This document shows positions 1 to 12,353 of a stretch of 64,000 nt of DNA, piece by piece. The translations under genes and the position numbers were made by a program. The stretch lies in the NCBI GenBank assembly GCA_036873755.1, contig JAVTVY010020529.1, positions 17,934 to 81,933 on the forward strand. Reading direction: 5' to 3'. The notes below the pieces were generated by a model. The model was not told the origin of the DNA. It was given only the letters and a program-made list of their open reading frames with translations, and searched no databases. The stretch's first letter is position 1. Every line of letters starts with the position of its first letter. The stretch is from Hanleya hanleyi. Taxonomy: Eukaryota > Mollusca > Polyplacophora > Lepidopleurida > Hanleyidae.

Positions 1-1880
1 ATACCAGAATATTAATCGATTAATACCACAAATCTGGCACATGTACCCTCGAGCATGCACAGTGGATGATTTTCTCATGAAAATAAAGGCTCCCAGTTTT
101 CGTCTGTAAATGTATTATTAATAGATATATTTTAAAGTTTGCAAACATTTCCACATTTCTGGGTATGTCTTTGGCACTGGTGTAAATCAAGATTTGACTG
201 AACCTACGGCTTGATGAAATAAATTTATCTGCATAGATCATTTTCCAGATTTCATTTTGTTGACATTATCATGTGATCAACCCAGTATTATTTATTCTAG
301 AAACTTTACTGAAATTCCAGATGGAGTTTGGGATGTGACCAAGATTGATGTAAAATGCTCTAGTTGTCACTTATTGATGAGTTTTGAAATTTTTTGGAGA
401 TAAAATTAAGGCAATGGTGCACTATTTCAGAATAGCAAACATAAAAGATTTGTATAATTGAATCGATAATTATTTTGGTTTCTTGAATTTAGACGTTATT
501 TAAAATCTATTATAAATCATTGTCTTTAAGAACTGCACACAGGCACGGGTTCCTGCAGTCATGAAAAACCCTACAAGGTCATGGAATTATGCCGTCATTT
601 ACGGAAAAGTTGTGGTAAAATTCTCATAAAATGGGTCGATTTATAATATGAAGAATGGATTTGGGCATGGAAAGGAAATTAATAAAGATGGGTGCTAACT
701 TCTTTAATACAACATTCACTTTGTGATTTTCAAGATGGGCTATGCTGAGCTGTCAATTTAGAGACAGCAAGAAGCATGATGGGTGTGCATTGGAAAAATC
801 TTTCATGGCCAAGGACATGGAAAAGTTATTGTCCATAAAAGATCAAAAGTCCTGTAATTTCAATCTTTAAGTCTGAGGAAAAAGTCAAAAAAAAGTGTTT
901 TTACCGACACTCACATGTACAAATATTCTTTTCAGTTAAATAACTACATGGTGCATCCAGGTCTTACTTTTCCATGAGAATCCAGGAATCTAATTCCCAT
1001 CAGCACTCTCAAAAAATAATTCCTTGGAATCCAACAGATCTCCGTAAATATTAGCAATCGGTATAGCCCTTTCCGGAAAGTGTCTGATCTCCCCCTGAAT
1101 AACTGCCGCTCTTTAAGGTTAGAGGACTCGGGTATGAAAAGCTGCTTCTGGAAGTAGTGGCCTCGGTTTCACTTTTACCAAAGGCACCCGCAATTATTTG
1201 GAATAATATATTGATCAACTATTCAAAAATATTTGTTTGAAAAACTATTTTGTTTATATTTTCTGCATTAACAAATAGATCTTGTATCTTGTACATTATA
1301 AAGATAATTTTCTTGAAAAATAGACTATTTAATTACTAAAACTAATTGTGAGGGCCTTTGGTACCAACCGGAAGTTCTCTGCATCAATACGCCCCTGATG
1401 GAACAAGGGAGATAAAATGCTTTCCGAATTGGGCTATAGAAATGATAGCTTTGTATTCCCACAGAAGTCTAAGATTACAAGAATCTGTTGGGATTCCTGT
1501 AAATGTTGACAAAAAGCAATTAGCCTGTACATGTTATTCGAAAAAAATAATCACTTTCAATTGTCAACTTAGAAGTTGCCTTTCTTACATATACTGCAGA
1601 TCTGTATGAAGGCTCTGGAATGAAAATGGCCAAGACTGTTTGCATTCATGAGGCATGTATCATCTTTCAGCTGTTGTGTATCTTACAACATGTGGTTAAC
1701 ATACAGTTCACTGGTGGTCCTTCAACATCTAGGACTATTAAATATAATTCAAAATTCCCAGTGATATGATTCAGCCTTTTATGTACAGGCATTCTCTCAC
1801 AATCTGAATTTGTATGAAAACATTTTTATTTTCTCAGAACAAATCAAATCATATACATGTATTTGTAGAATTATATCAAT
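1..1880. other. AT-rich non-coding stretch
   Basis: I see no gene, splice-bounded exon or obvious repeat here. Open frames are short (under about 85 codons), mostly lack a good start context and resemble nothing I recognise. It contains scattered ACATGTA-type runs and A/T tracts. It could be intron or intergenic. Confidence 0.5.
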
Positions 1881-1894
1881 GACATTAGAGATGC

Positions 1895-2030
1895 AAGTAA
1901 GGATCAGTGATCAGCAATTGTTGATCAAATTTGTATACTAAGTGATCAAAATGGCACAGCCTTTATATGGTCAAAGAGGTTATGCTGATCATTTTAAAGC
2001 TTTCATTGATAATTGCTGATCAAATTATTT
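1895..2030. repeat. TGATCA-rich small inverted repeat
   Basis: The hexamer TGATCA occurs five times in about 140 bp. The outer parts form an inverted pair (TGATCAGCAATT on the left, AATTGCTGATCA on the right). This may be a decayed MITE. No target-site duplication was identified. Confidence 0.35.
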
Positions 2031-2364
2031 TCCTCTTTTTCCAACCCTGTCATGAAGACTTACATGTATATTATTTTTTATTAAAATATGTAACATTTCA
2101 TTTTATGCTTTCATGAATAGTAGCTGATGACGAATAACGTAGAATGTAGGGAGGGTGTGACCGTGTCAGAGGTAGCAATGCAGTACTTATTCCCAGGGAA
2201 AGAACTGCAGCTCTGATGGTAACAGCTTTAATGGAACTTTAGTTACGGTTTACAGGAGGGGTTCCAAAACTGTCCTCCATCCCTCTAATCCTTTCACTTG
2301 CTGCACAACAGTTCAGTGTTTGCCAACGGATTTACTTGTACTTTTCTACAGTGAGCGCAAGAAC

Positions 2365-2530
2365 TAACCCACCTTCCAGACGCGACCTGGTCGCGACCTG
2401 GACGCGTCCACTCTGCGCCCGCCTCGCGGCCGCCGTGCGACCACGGCTTCGGACGCGTCCAGCAAAAATCAGCTTTGGACGCGCACGGTCGCGTCTGGTC
2501 GCGACCGGGCGAGTCCGGGCGAGTCTGTAT
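2365..2530 (+). repeat. GC-rich fold-back element, copy 1
   Basis: A very GC- and CpG-rich block of about 160 bp sits abruptly in AT-rich DNA. It is built from short inverted motifs such as GACGCG/CGCGTC and CTGGTCGCGACC, so it can fold on itself many ways. It is preceded by GCGCAAGAACTAA, and the same lead-in precedes the inverse-oriented copy near 8.06 kb, which shows a dispersed family. Arginine-rich open frames cross it on both strands. They are best explained by CpG-rich composition and the lack of stop triplets, not by coding. The exact ends are uncertain. Confidence 0.6.
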
Positions 2531-2982
2531 ATGGTGTTCACATCGATTCTGAACGATACTTCTTCCTGATCGAAATGACTTACTTCATTTGACGAAAAAT
2601 GCAAAACCACAACAACTGTTTCACCAAATCCTTTCTTTAAAGTTATATTATAAAATTCATGCGGGAGTCCTCCATCCACTAAACTTTTCTAATTTAATCA
2701 CTTACGTCATTTGTATTATCGTTTTGCATTGTGGTTGTTGTTGTAAATCTTAGGAATGTCACTCGTGAAACAGCATTCTTGGACATTATTTGGTCGTACC
2801 GAACTGATACTCAACGGTATCTTCCAAATATATAACTCTGAAATTATTCTTGTAATAAACAATGCAAACAGAAATTCCGGAAACATCTTCCTCGATTTGC
2901 TTTGTCGAGAATCATATACCGAAAGATTTTGGCAAAAATAAACTGAGAAGGGTGCAGAAAACGAGGGATGAATGTCGTTACT

Positions 2983-4690
2983 TGGGTATAACTTCCATAT
3001 TTACGTTAATAAATATATACCCATGTAGTATATGATGTGGGTAATTATTTTGTTAATGTCATCTTCACGCTCCGCTCACTGACGAGGTGTTCATTGCAAA
3101 TTAATAATTCTCTCGAATCTGCCGCGAATTAAAAAAGAATAATAATAATTTGTGTATTTACAATGGAACATTTTCCCAATCAATTTTAGCCTTTCACAGG
3201 TCATCTATTACACCTATTCGTTAATATAGTCACAATCAGAAGCAAATTACTCTGGAGGCGTTTTGAGAGACAATTCCATGGAAAATGTGGTGTACGGAAA
3301 AATTATAGAATTCATGATATCCTCTACGGAGCCGACAGCCAGTAAACCGGTGGAGCTGTCGCTCCGTCAGCCAACAGAGCTGTGGGTACAACTTCCATAT
3401 TTACGTCAATGAAATACATATTCTTGTTTAGTATATGATGTATTTTGTTAATTTTATTACGCTTCGCTCTCTGACAATGTGTCCATCGCAAATTAACATA
3501 TCTCTCGAATCTTAGGATGATGGGTGTCCCGTTCTCACTCAGTTTCCATCGTGAAAGTTGTAGGGTTATTTTGTTCTCACTCATTTTCCATCATGGGAGT
3601 TATTTGTTTGTATCCATTTTAATTTCACCCAATTACATTATGGGACATGCATGTTCATAAAACCACTTATGATAGGACATGTAGAAAGTCACTCGACATC
3701 CTTCCTTGAGCTTCCTTCTTCCGACGGAGAAAACAGGGAGGCATGGTAAATGAAAAAAATAAGTGTTTGTTTTCACCAATCAAGTGTTCCATCTGTTTGT
3801 CAGGATGCACGTATATTCGTAACTTTGGGAGTTCGTTCCTTTGTGATAAAATTGAACTATAATATGTATGAAGACTATACATTCTTTTTTGTCCAGTCTG
3901 TCTGTTTTTCAGATATGGCGTGCATGAGATGAAGAAACGGCATCTGAAGCCAGCGATATTTTGCCCTCATCTCCGGTATTTAACCATCATTTTATTGCAT
4001 TTTGATCTTTTCGCCATACCAGTATACTTTTAATTGTTCATTATATGCATGTGCATTAAATTTAACTTTTTGTTTTCAATCTTTTCATTGTTTTTCTCCA
4101 ACTCGGATGCAACCACAATATATGCATTAACTGAGTACATTACAATGTATTTTCTTGTTCAGCCCGACTGTTTTGCAGATCTGTCGTGAATGAGATGAAG
4201 GAACCATATCTGAAGTCCGTGATATTTTGCGCCCATCTCCGGTATTTATCCATCAATTTATTGCATTCTGATCTTTTCCCAATACCAATATACTTTTAAT
4301 TGTTTATTACATACATGTGCTTAAATTGAACTTTTCAACCTTTTCATTCTTTTTCCCCCAACTCGTATGGAACCACAGTATATCCATTATGACTTCTATG
4401 TCTCCTGCGAATTTAAAAAAAAAAAAATTGTGTACACTCACTGAAAACATCACTTTTCCCGATCAAGTTTAGCCTTCCATGTGTCACCAATACTTCAAAT
4501 ATTCGTTAATAGTCATAATCAGAAGCAAATTACCAAGGAGGCGTTTTGGCAGACAACTGCAAGAAAATGTGGCGAAGGCAGACTTCACAGTTATATAGAA
4601 TCCACGATATCGTCTATGGAGCCGACAGCCTGGACGTCAATGGAGCGGCGACTCCGTCATTCAACTAAGCTGTAGCTCCGCCAACCTGTT
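2983..4690. repeat. Mosaic of diverged local duplications
   Basis: Three pairs of similar segments are interleaved: about 2983-3130 with 3384-3515 (shared ACTTCCATATTTACGT), 3170-3380 with 4440-4690 (shared GGAGCCGACAGCC), and 3890-4020 with 4165-4310 (shared CATCTCCGGTATTTA). Copies differ by many substitutions and indels, so the duplications are old. No coding content is apparent. Confidence 0.5.
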
Positions 4691-4699
4691 CCCTTCCTT

Positions 4700-6360
4700 C
4701 GTCTACTGCATTTTGTCCGTAATCATCAATGGTATTAATTAAATGTGATTTAACTGTTGTATTCTCTTCAGCCAAACGTCTCTCAATTGTTTTCTCTTTA
4801 TTTCTAACAGGTACAATGATGGCAGGGTGGAGTGACCGTGAAATATCTGTTCAAAATTTCGGCCATGGTATTGATGCGTTCTGGACTTCATATATCATCA
4901 GATGATCTCTGAATATGTTCTCTTAACTGAGAAGGTCTATAATTCCTTCCATTGAGAATTAGTTACCCTGATACTATCTTCGTGGCTTGGCTGGTATATT
5001 TTACAGGGCACTGTACAGCTACGATATACAGCATATATGAATACGGTTCGCAACGTGGGTACAATATATTTAATATTTATATGCAAGCGTCTAGTCCGTC
5101 ATTCAATATTCAGCTGTGGTAAACCATTGAAGAATTTCCGCGTCCATGATCCAAATTCATATATAGTTGCATTATCATCAAATTAAAGGAATAAATAATA
5201 GTACACATAAAACTAGCGGTCAACAGTTCTCAATGATGCCGACAAGACATCATGATGTTCCAAAAATATCAAATCCGTATGGCTGATCAGTATATTCTCA
5301 ATTCATATGGATTACCTGTTTCAATATCGGCAAATCTCGCAGTTGAGTATAGGGACACTTTGGAACACAGATATTGTTCAAATGTTGAGTATTTCATCAT
5401 AAGGGATTAATTAGCCAAATGTGGGCGCTTTTAGGCAGATGGGCCTGCTTATGCACGAGAACTGCATGGTTTACGTGCGAATTTTTGTTACCTGCGCAAA
5501 ATCTGAATTTGGAAATATAAATCCTGGCGTTGGTTACTCCGCTTCAACCGAGAAATAAGTTTATGAAATACACAGTATCAGTTTACATTCAGATGTGGCT
5601 TTTAATAAAACGTCAAATTTATGTGGAAGACATAAGTTCACAACACGAAAGGAAAAAGGGTTACGAGACACATCCGGGATGAAGATCAGAATGTTTTTTG
5701 TTAAATTAGTTTTGACCCCAAATCTTCAGATGACTTATAGCTCATATTTTGTTAGAAATATAGCAACTAGTGAAAGAGACCAGTCGTGGTGTTTGTAGAC
5801 AACAAGGTACGTCGTGTATTATCATGTGAATCGGATCCACAATTTTTCTATAAATACAAATCAATGCAGAAATATACATGCCTTTAACATTGAAGATATA
5901 TGATGTCGAGATAAGGCATTACGGTTCCAGAGTACGATTTGTTAAACTATAACTCTTTCAGAACTACGAAATAACTGTTTTATCTCCTCCTACATCTTAG
6001 TAATATTACTGATGCTCGAGTAACAACAGAATGAAGTGAAAAAATAAATATTTGTATGGCTGACAATCAAGATCCACGACACGATGTTATACACTCTGTG
6101 GAATCAGACTATATATTTCCTCGAGTCACGATGTACCGTGAACGCTTGCAGACAATACCAATCGTAGTATGGGAATTGTCTTATTGGTAACTCTGGACAT
6201 CAAATTTATCTCTGTATCTCTCTCCCTCCTCCCCCCCCCTTCTCATAATATACTACAATAGTCTAGTCCGGCATTCAATGTTCGGCCGTCGTTCATTAAA
6301 GAATTTTTGAGTTCATAATCCAAAGATCTAATTCATATAACAGCATTAGCACCATATTCA
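4700..6360. other. Unassigned AT-rich stretch with one diverged duplication
   Basis: Segments near 5089-5195 and 6259-6360 are diverged copies of each other (shared GTCTAGTCCG and CATTCAAT, then similar GAAGAATTTCC-like sequence). No protein family is recognisable. A C-rich/pyrimidine tract lies at about 6218-6242. Confidence 0.4.
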
Positions 6361-6813
6361 AAGAGCTTTTTGAAATCCTTCAGAAAACTGGTGATATGTC
6401 CGATATCTGGGATGAGGTTCTATATATTCAATGACCAGCTGCTTTTGTTTTCCCCTTGGTACAACTGGATGAGCATAATGATTGACGATTGCCCCACTGA
6501 CGATATATCTTATCGATGAAAGAGCAGACGCATTTTTTATTGTTTTAAAATTATATTTCTCATTTGACTGTCGAGTTTTTGGGGTCAGGGTCGTGGGGTT
6601 TGAGTACTGGCCGACGGGTGTGATGATGGAGCCAAGGCTCCGTGGGCTGACGGAGGTCAATCTCCATAGATTTACGAAGTCGGGTCTCCGTGGACTGATG
6701 TAATTCAGATTGTTGTTGACTCGCTCCCAATATCCATTGCTGTCTTCGTATGGTACCGTGCCCGATATGACAGAAAGAATCGTCTCGTCACCTGTTCCTG
6801 CATGACCACCCAC
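6358..6813 (-). other. Open frame of 151 codons, unassigned
   Basis: This is one of the longer non-repetitive open frames in the window. The translation is mixed in composition and includes GQYSNPTTLTP and VIEYIEPHPRYRTYHQF, with no signal peptide, membrane span or motif I recognise. On the minus strand a donor-like AAG|GTAAGT lies just upstream (about 6828-6836), outside the frame. I cannot find a matching acceptor with a pyrimidine tract. It may be a decayed exon, a transposon remnant or chance. No function is proposed. Confidence 0.2.
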
Positions 6814-6819
6814 GATGAT

Positions 6820-7900
6820 TTATGTATTACTTACCTTAATTCGTTGGCAGTAGTTGGACGAATGCATGCTGTTAGTCAAAGAATTCAGAAAAAACGTGTG
6901 AAAACATTAGTGAACACAGAGATTTCGCTATGCCATGCACTAACATAATTTCGGAAATACTAAAACTGTAAATTGTAGTTTACATGCCGAGAGAACGTGA
7001 ATTTCAAAGATTTCAACTAAAAAAGATTCCAACAACAGAAGTCAATTCAACTAACTAACAGGACAAAGACAACATTAAAAAAAGAATTTTTCGGGAGTAT
7101 CTGAAATAAGAAAATAACATGAAATTAGTTCAACATTATTCCTATAAATATTTACATTTAATACTAAATATTTGTGTAATGTGTAATTGATAATAAACTT
7201 GAAGGATGTAAGATAATTTTACCGATAGCACAGAAAAATGTGTAAGGTTATTATAAATTCTGATAAAAAAAAATATTATTCAACAATTTTAAATAACTTT
7301 TTCTTTCCTCATATCGCCCAAACTTATAAACATTTTTACAGTCGCCTTCATAACAGATCATGTTGTGGAACGCAAATAGAATACAGACCTAGGGTGAATG
7401 GAAGAAATTCTTGCATAAAGCCTTCACGTTTTGCACGAGAAAACCGGAATGTAAAATTGAAAACCGAAGATTTCCCTGCTGTTCTTGTTGCTTTGACAGC
7501 ACACGGACCTCGGAGGAAGCAATTTGTTCGTGAAGACGTCGTGAAAGATTTCATTCGAATTTAGAGCATATAAAATTGTTTTTAGATCTAATATAAAGTT
7601 GATTGTGATAGGAAGAAGAAAACATTTATCTCTGTGAATCGGAGGATAATGAAGATCGATCTTTGTTATTTTCTTGAAGTCGGAAATCCTTCCGTGTAAT
7701 GATAAGTGATACCACATAAAGTAACTTATAGCGTTATGCATTTATGCAGGCAAATAAAATGCGGACAATGGCAGATAAATTTTATAAATATCGTACAAAA
7801 CACATTAATTAGACTCCAGATTCTAGGTAATCAATTTGACCAGAATGAGTAATATAAATGAAAATGCTCAGTGACATTTGAATTCCTTTGTATAACAATG
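6820..7900. other. Unassigned AT-rich stretch
   Basis: Overlapping short open frames occur on both strands around 7238-7740 with no recognised family. I see no repeat structure. Treat as non-coding unless transcript evidence says otherwise. Confidence 0.4.
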
Positions 7901-7911
7901 AATTCAATTGC

Positions 7912-8070
7912 GTCTAGACGCGTCCGGACGTGTCCAGACGCACCTGGTTGCGGCCGGGCTCTGCTCTGGGACCGCGACCGGGCGAAGCCGATCCTCGAGG
8001 CGGACGCGGGGCGGGCGCAGAGCGGACGCACGCTGGTCGCGACCAGGTCGCGTCTTCTCAACCCTTAGTT
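7912..8070 (-). repeat. GC-rich fold-back element, copy 2 (inverted)
   Basis: Read on the minus strand this block repeats copy 1 near 2.37 kb: GCGCAAGAACTAA, then ACGCGACCTGGTCGCGACC, then CTCTGCGCCCGCC, ending in GGACGCGTC-type motifs near the EcoRI-like GAATTC flank. It is far more GC-rich than its surroundings. Both copies give similar arginine-rich frames (RRDLVAT...RPLCAR), which follows from shared DNA descent and is not evidence of a protein. Confidence 0.6.
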
Positions 8071-8215
8071 CTTGCGCGTAGTGTATGTAATGGCAGAGTC
8101 CTGAAAAGTATGAATGGAATTTAACTCTAGATTTCATGCTTGGAAGCATCTTAGTTCTGGTACAGAACTCTAGCTGTTTCAGAATGCATGTGTCCATTCC
8201 AACACAGATAACTAA

Positions 8216-8646
8216 AGCCCAACTCATACTACAAACATTTTGTTGTATTAGAACAGAACAGTTTATGGTCGTGGTAACCTCACACTGCAAACATTTTCTC
8301 TTGACCGCAAGTCACCGCGATCAAGCAGTGAGGCTGCCGGGCATGTGATGGGTGCCATTTTGTTGTGTCATGTGAGAGCGGCTTCGTCACATGACCGACA
8401 GCTGCCAGTTGATTGGATATACTGTTGGTAATTGTTCGGACACATGTTCGCGATCACCACACACTGAAGACAAAAAACTGTTTTGAGGATGAAAACATGT
8501 TCCGAAAATCAAACATGTTTGATTTCGCGAACTTGTCCCTCGAACAGAATGTTTGTGTTTCTGGGCACCTCGCACTTCAGACTAAGCATGTTCTGAACAG
8601 TGTTTTTGTTGTAATACAACAAAATGTTTGTAGTGTGAGTTGGGCT
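8216..8646. mobile_element. TIR element, 431 bp, TAA target duplication (PIF/Harbinger-like MITE)
   Basis: Terminal inverted repeats of 35 bp (8216-8250 and 8612-8646) begin AGCCCAACTCA and differ at one position. TAA flanks both ends (8213-8215, 8647-8649), matching the TWA target duplications of PIF/Harbinger elements. The interior holds further palindromes around ACATGTTC/GAACATGT and no transposase, so it is non-autonomous. Confidence 0.65.
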
Positions 8647-8649
8647 TAA

Positions 8650-9100
8650 GGAACTCAGAACAGTTCCACTGGATATGCTTAGTTCAGAATGGAACATTCA
8701 GTCTTTTTGACAGCCTCTCCAATGTCCCTGTAGAATGTAGCCTTTCTACATGATCTTGAACAGCTCCATGCATGTAACAAAATGGACAGAGAAAAATCAA
8801 CAAAAGGCCCGGTCTGTAGGGTCATTGATGGATGAAATTGCTCTCCTGGGCTTCATGTCCAGTTGATTAAGAGACCTGCATGATTAAATTAAATGACAGT
8901 AATGGACAGGCTGGTCATACGGTCCAGAACTGACCACAGTGAATGACCGGACAATTACTGTGGTCCTGACACTGGCTGAAGCTGTGACAGTTCTGATTTT
9001 GCCAGAGCGTCATGGCAATGGTCTCTAGAGAAAAATACATGCATGTTGCATGGTTCAAGACATACATGTATGGGTTATTCAGCCAGCATTCATAATGACC
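8650..9100. other. Unassigned stretch
   Basis: I see no gene or clear repeat between the TIR element and the start of the minisatellite. Confidence 0.4.
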
Positions 9101-9102
9101 AC

Positions 9103-10063
9103 TGGGAATGACATGTAAATTAGGGCCGAATCATCATGAGACACTGACAATACTTGATACACTGACAATACTTGATACACTGAGTGACAATACTTGATAC
9201 GCTGATGATACTTGATACACTGAGTGACAATACTTGATACACTGACAATACTTGATACACTGAGTGACAATACTTGATACACTGATGATACTTGTTACAC
9301 TGAGTGACAGTACTTGATACACTGATGATAATTGATACACTGAGTGACAATATTTGATACACTGAGTGACAATACTTGATACAATGATGATACTTGATAC
9401 ACTGAGTGACAATACTTGATGCAATGACAATACTTGATACACTGAGTGACAATACTTGATATATGTACATTGATTGTACTGGATTCACAGAGTGACAATA
9501 CTTGATATATGTACATTGATAGTACTTGATTCACAGAGTGTCAATACTTATACATTGACAATATACTCGATTCACTGAGTGACAATGGGAATGACATGTA
9601 AATTAGGGCCGAATCATCATGAGACACTGACAATATACACTGACAATACTTGATACACTGAGTGACAATACTTGATACGCTGATGATACTTGATACACTG
9701 AGTGACAATACTTGATACACTGACAATACTTGATACACTGAGTGACAATACTTGATACACTGATGATACTTGTTACACTGAGTGACAGTACTTGATACAC
9801 TGATGATAATTGATACACTGAGTGACAATATTTGATACACTGAGTGACAATACTTGATACAATGATGATACTTGATACACTGAGTGACAATACTTGATGC
9901 AATGACAATACTTGATACACTGAGTGACAATACTTGATATATGTACATTGATTGTACTGGATTCACAGAGTGACAATACTTGATATATGTACATTGATAG
10001 TACTTGATTCACAGAGTGTCAATACTTATACATTGACAATATACTCGATTCACTGAGTGACAA
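9103..10063. repeat. About 480-bp tandem segmental duplication inside the minisatellite
   Basis: The unique lead-in TGGGAATGACATGTAAATTA occurs at 9103 and again at 9586. Downstream variant order is nearly identical for about 480 bp (offset 483 at the start, 478 further on, so a few small indels). Identical frames arise at offset 478. This is a recent block duplication laid over the short-period array. Confidence 0.8.
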
Positions 10064-11130
10064 TACTTGATATATGTACATTGATAGTACTTGATTCACA
10101 GTGTCAATACTTATACATTGACAATATACTTGATTCACTGAGTGACAATACTTGACACACTCACAATACTTGATACACTGAGTGACAATACTTGATACAC
10201 TGAATGGCAATACATGTACTTGATACACTGAATACTTGATATATGTACATTGATAATACTTGATTCACAGAGTGACAATACTTGATACATTGACAATATA
10301 CTTGATTCACTGAGTGACAATACTTGATACACTGACAATACTTGATACACAGACAATACCTGATATATGCACATTGATAGTACTTGATTCACAGTGACAA
10401 TACTTGATACATTGGCAATATACTTCATTCACTGAGTGACAATACTTGATACACTGATGATACATGACATTGATATACTTGATTCACAGAGTGACAATAC
10501 TTGATACATTGGCAATATACTTGATTCACTGAGTGACAATACTTGATACACTGACAATACTTGATACACAGACAATACCTGATATATGCACATTGATAGT
10601 ACTTGATTCACAGTGACAATACTTGATACATTGACAATATACTGACACTGAGTGACAATACTTGATACACTCACAATACTTGATAGACTGAGTGACAATA
10701 CTCGATACATTGACAATACTTGATACATGGAGTGACAATACTTGATACACTTAGTGACAATACTTGATACACTGACAATACTTGATACTCTTAGTGACAA
10801 TACTTGATGCATTGACAATACTTGATACATTGACAATACTTGATACACTTAGTGACAATACTTGACACACTGAGTATGCTTGATACTCTGAGTGACATTA
10901 CTTGATGCATTGACAATACTTGGTACATTGACAATACTTGATACACTGAGTGACAATACTTGATACACTGAATGACAATACTTGATACATTTACAATACT
11001 TGATACACTTAGTGATAATACTTGATGCACTGAGTGACAATACTTGATACACTGAAAATACTTGATACACTGACAATACCTGATACTCTGAGTGACAATA
11101 CTTGATGCATTGACAATACTTGATACATTG

Positions 11131-11568
11131 ATTGGAGTACAAAGGAGAGCGACGAAATATATTCTAGGTTACCGGGAATGCCAGGACGAGGATTACAAAT
11201 CCCGTCTAATTAAACTAAACTTACTGCCATTAAGTTATAGAAGAGAAATTATGGATTGTGTATATTTATTTAAATGTTCTCGCGGTGATTATGACTTGGA
11301 TGTGAATCAGTTTGTATCATTCAAAGCTCCAGAGAATGTACCAATGAAAATGCCCAAATTTAAAACTGAAAATTTCCGGCATTCTTATTTTTACAGAATC
11401 TTTTATCTGCACAACGTAAATTCATTACGTGACCTTTCGTCTTTTAGTATTGAGTCGCATAAAGCTAAGTTGATGAGATACTACTCGGCTTTTTTAAGAA
11501 ACAAATTTGTATCAGACAACTCCTGTACATGGGTTAGCAAATGCCATTGTACATGTACGCGATGCTGA
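11131..11568 (+). pseudogene. C-terminal fragment of LINE reverse transcriptase (Jockey/CR1-type)
   Basis: The reading frame opens in array DNA and becomes protein-like at VQRRATKYILGY, followed by DYKSRLIKLNLLPLSYRREI and DCVYLFKCSRGDYDLD. This matches the tail downstream of the RT thumb in many animal non-LTR elements, where V/LQRRATK... and LxLLPLxYRRE recur. About 145 residues are present. The endonuclease and RT catalytic core are missing, so it cannot be functional. The frame ends with TGA and no internal stop, which suggests a fairly recent insertion. The family call rests on remembered motifs; the exact clade is not resolved. Confidence 0.75.
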
Positions 11569-11836
11569 CTCATTTAGCTTCACGTGCATATTTTTCTTAA
11601 TTCATTCATTTTTTATTTCTTACGGTCTTTTAGAATCAACTCTTTAGTATCTTATATATTTATAATATTTTATTGTATTATTCCTTATGTACGTATGTTA
11701 TGATTGTTAATATGTGCGTGTGTGTGTGTGTGCGTGTGTGCCTGTGTGTGGTTTTAATGGAAGATTGCTTAACTATAGGTGCCAGTCACCTGTGCAATCT
11801 CTTCCAGATTAGTGTCAAAGTTGATTAAAAAAAAAA
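11132..11836 (+). mobile_element. 5'-truncated non-LTR retrotransposon (LINE) inserted in the minisatellite
   Basis: Minisatellite units stop at about 11131 and resume at about 11837. The insert carries the C-terminal end of a LINE reverse transcriptase ORF, a roughly 250-bp AT-rich 3' UTR with a TG microsatellite (11727-11756), a 3' hairpin (11762-11800) and a terminal run of 10 A (11827-11836). These are hallmarks of target-primed reverse transcription with 5' truncation. Both flanks are near-identical array units (ACAATACTTGATACATTGA-like), so a target duplication cannot be told from array periodicity. Confidence 0.8.
11762..11800 (+). other. 3' hairpin of the LINE UTR
   Basis: AGATTGC pairs with GCAATCT as the outer stem, and AGGTG pairs with CACCT as the inner stem around a CCAGT loop. 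It lies 27 bp upstream of the A tail. Such 3' stems can be recognised by the element's own RT; that role is inferred. Confidence 0.45.
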
Positions 11837-11941
11837 TACAATACTCGATACACTGAGTGACAGACAATACTTGATACACTGATGATACTTGATGCACTGA
11901 GTGACAATACTTGATACACTGACAATGCTTGATACTCTGAG

Positions 11942-12106
11942 CAGGGCCATATCCAGAGTTTATTTGGGGACACCCTTTCTTGCCTTTTTTGGGTGCATTT
12001 GTATGTATTTGGGTGCATTTGTATGTAAAAAGCATTAAAATTGCCTGTAAAGTTTGGGCGCCCATACCCCTTAACAGGTATCAAAATGGCTCTGGATATG
12101 GCCCTG
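11942..12106. mobile_element. CAGGGC-type MITE, 165 bp
   Basis: Perfect TIRs: CAGGGCCATATCCAGAG at the left and its complement at the right (12090-12106). CTGAG directly flanks both sides, and removing the element restores a normal array unit, so the insertion into the minisatellite is clear. The termini resemble hAT elements, but the visible duplication is 5 bp rather than the usual 8. The right-end interior resembles the right end of the larger element at 60645-61852. Confidence 0.75.
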
Positions 12107-12353
12107 CTGAGTGACAATACTTGATGCATTGACCATACTTGATACATTGACAATACTTGATACACTTAGTGACAATACATGGTACACTGAGTGACAATAC
12201 TTAATACATTGACAATACTTAATACATTGACAATACTTGATACATTGACAATACTTGATACACAAAGTGACAATACTTGATACAATGACAATACTTGATA
12301 CACTTACATGTAGCAATAATACTTGATGCACTGAGTGACAATACTTGATGCAC

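Noticed and set aside
2332..2679. Arginine-rich open frames over the GC-rich islands (also 7831-8290)
   Set aside because: Open on both strands because CpG-rich DNA lacks TAA/TAG/TGA; related only through the repeat.
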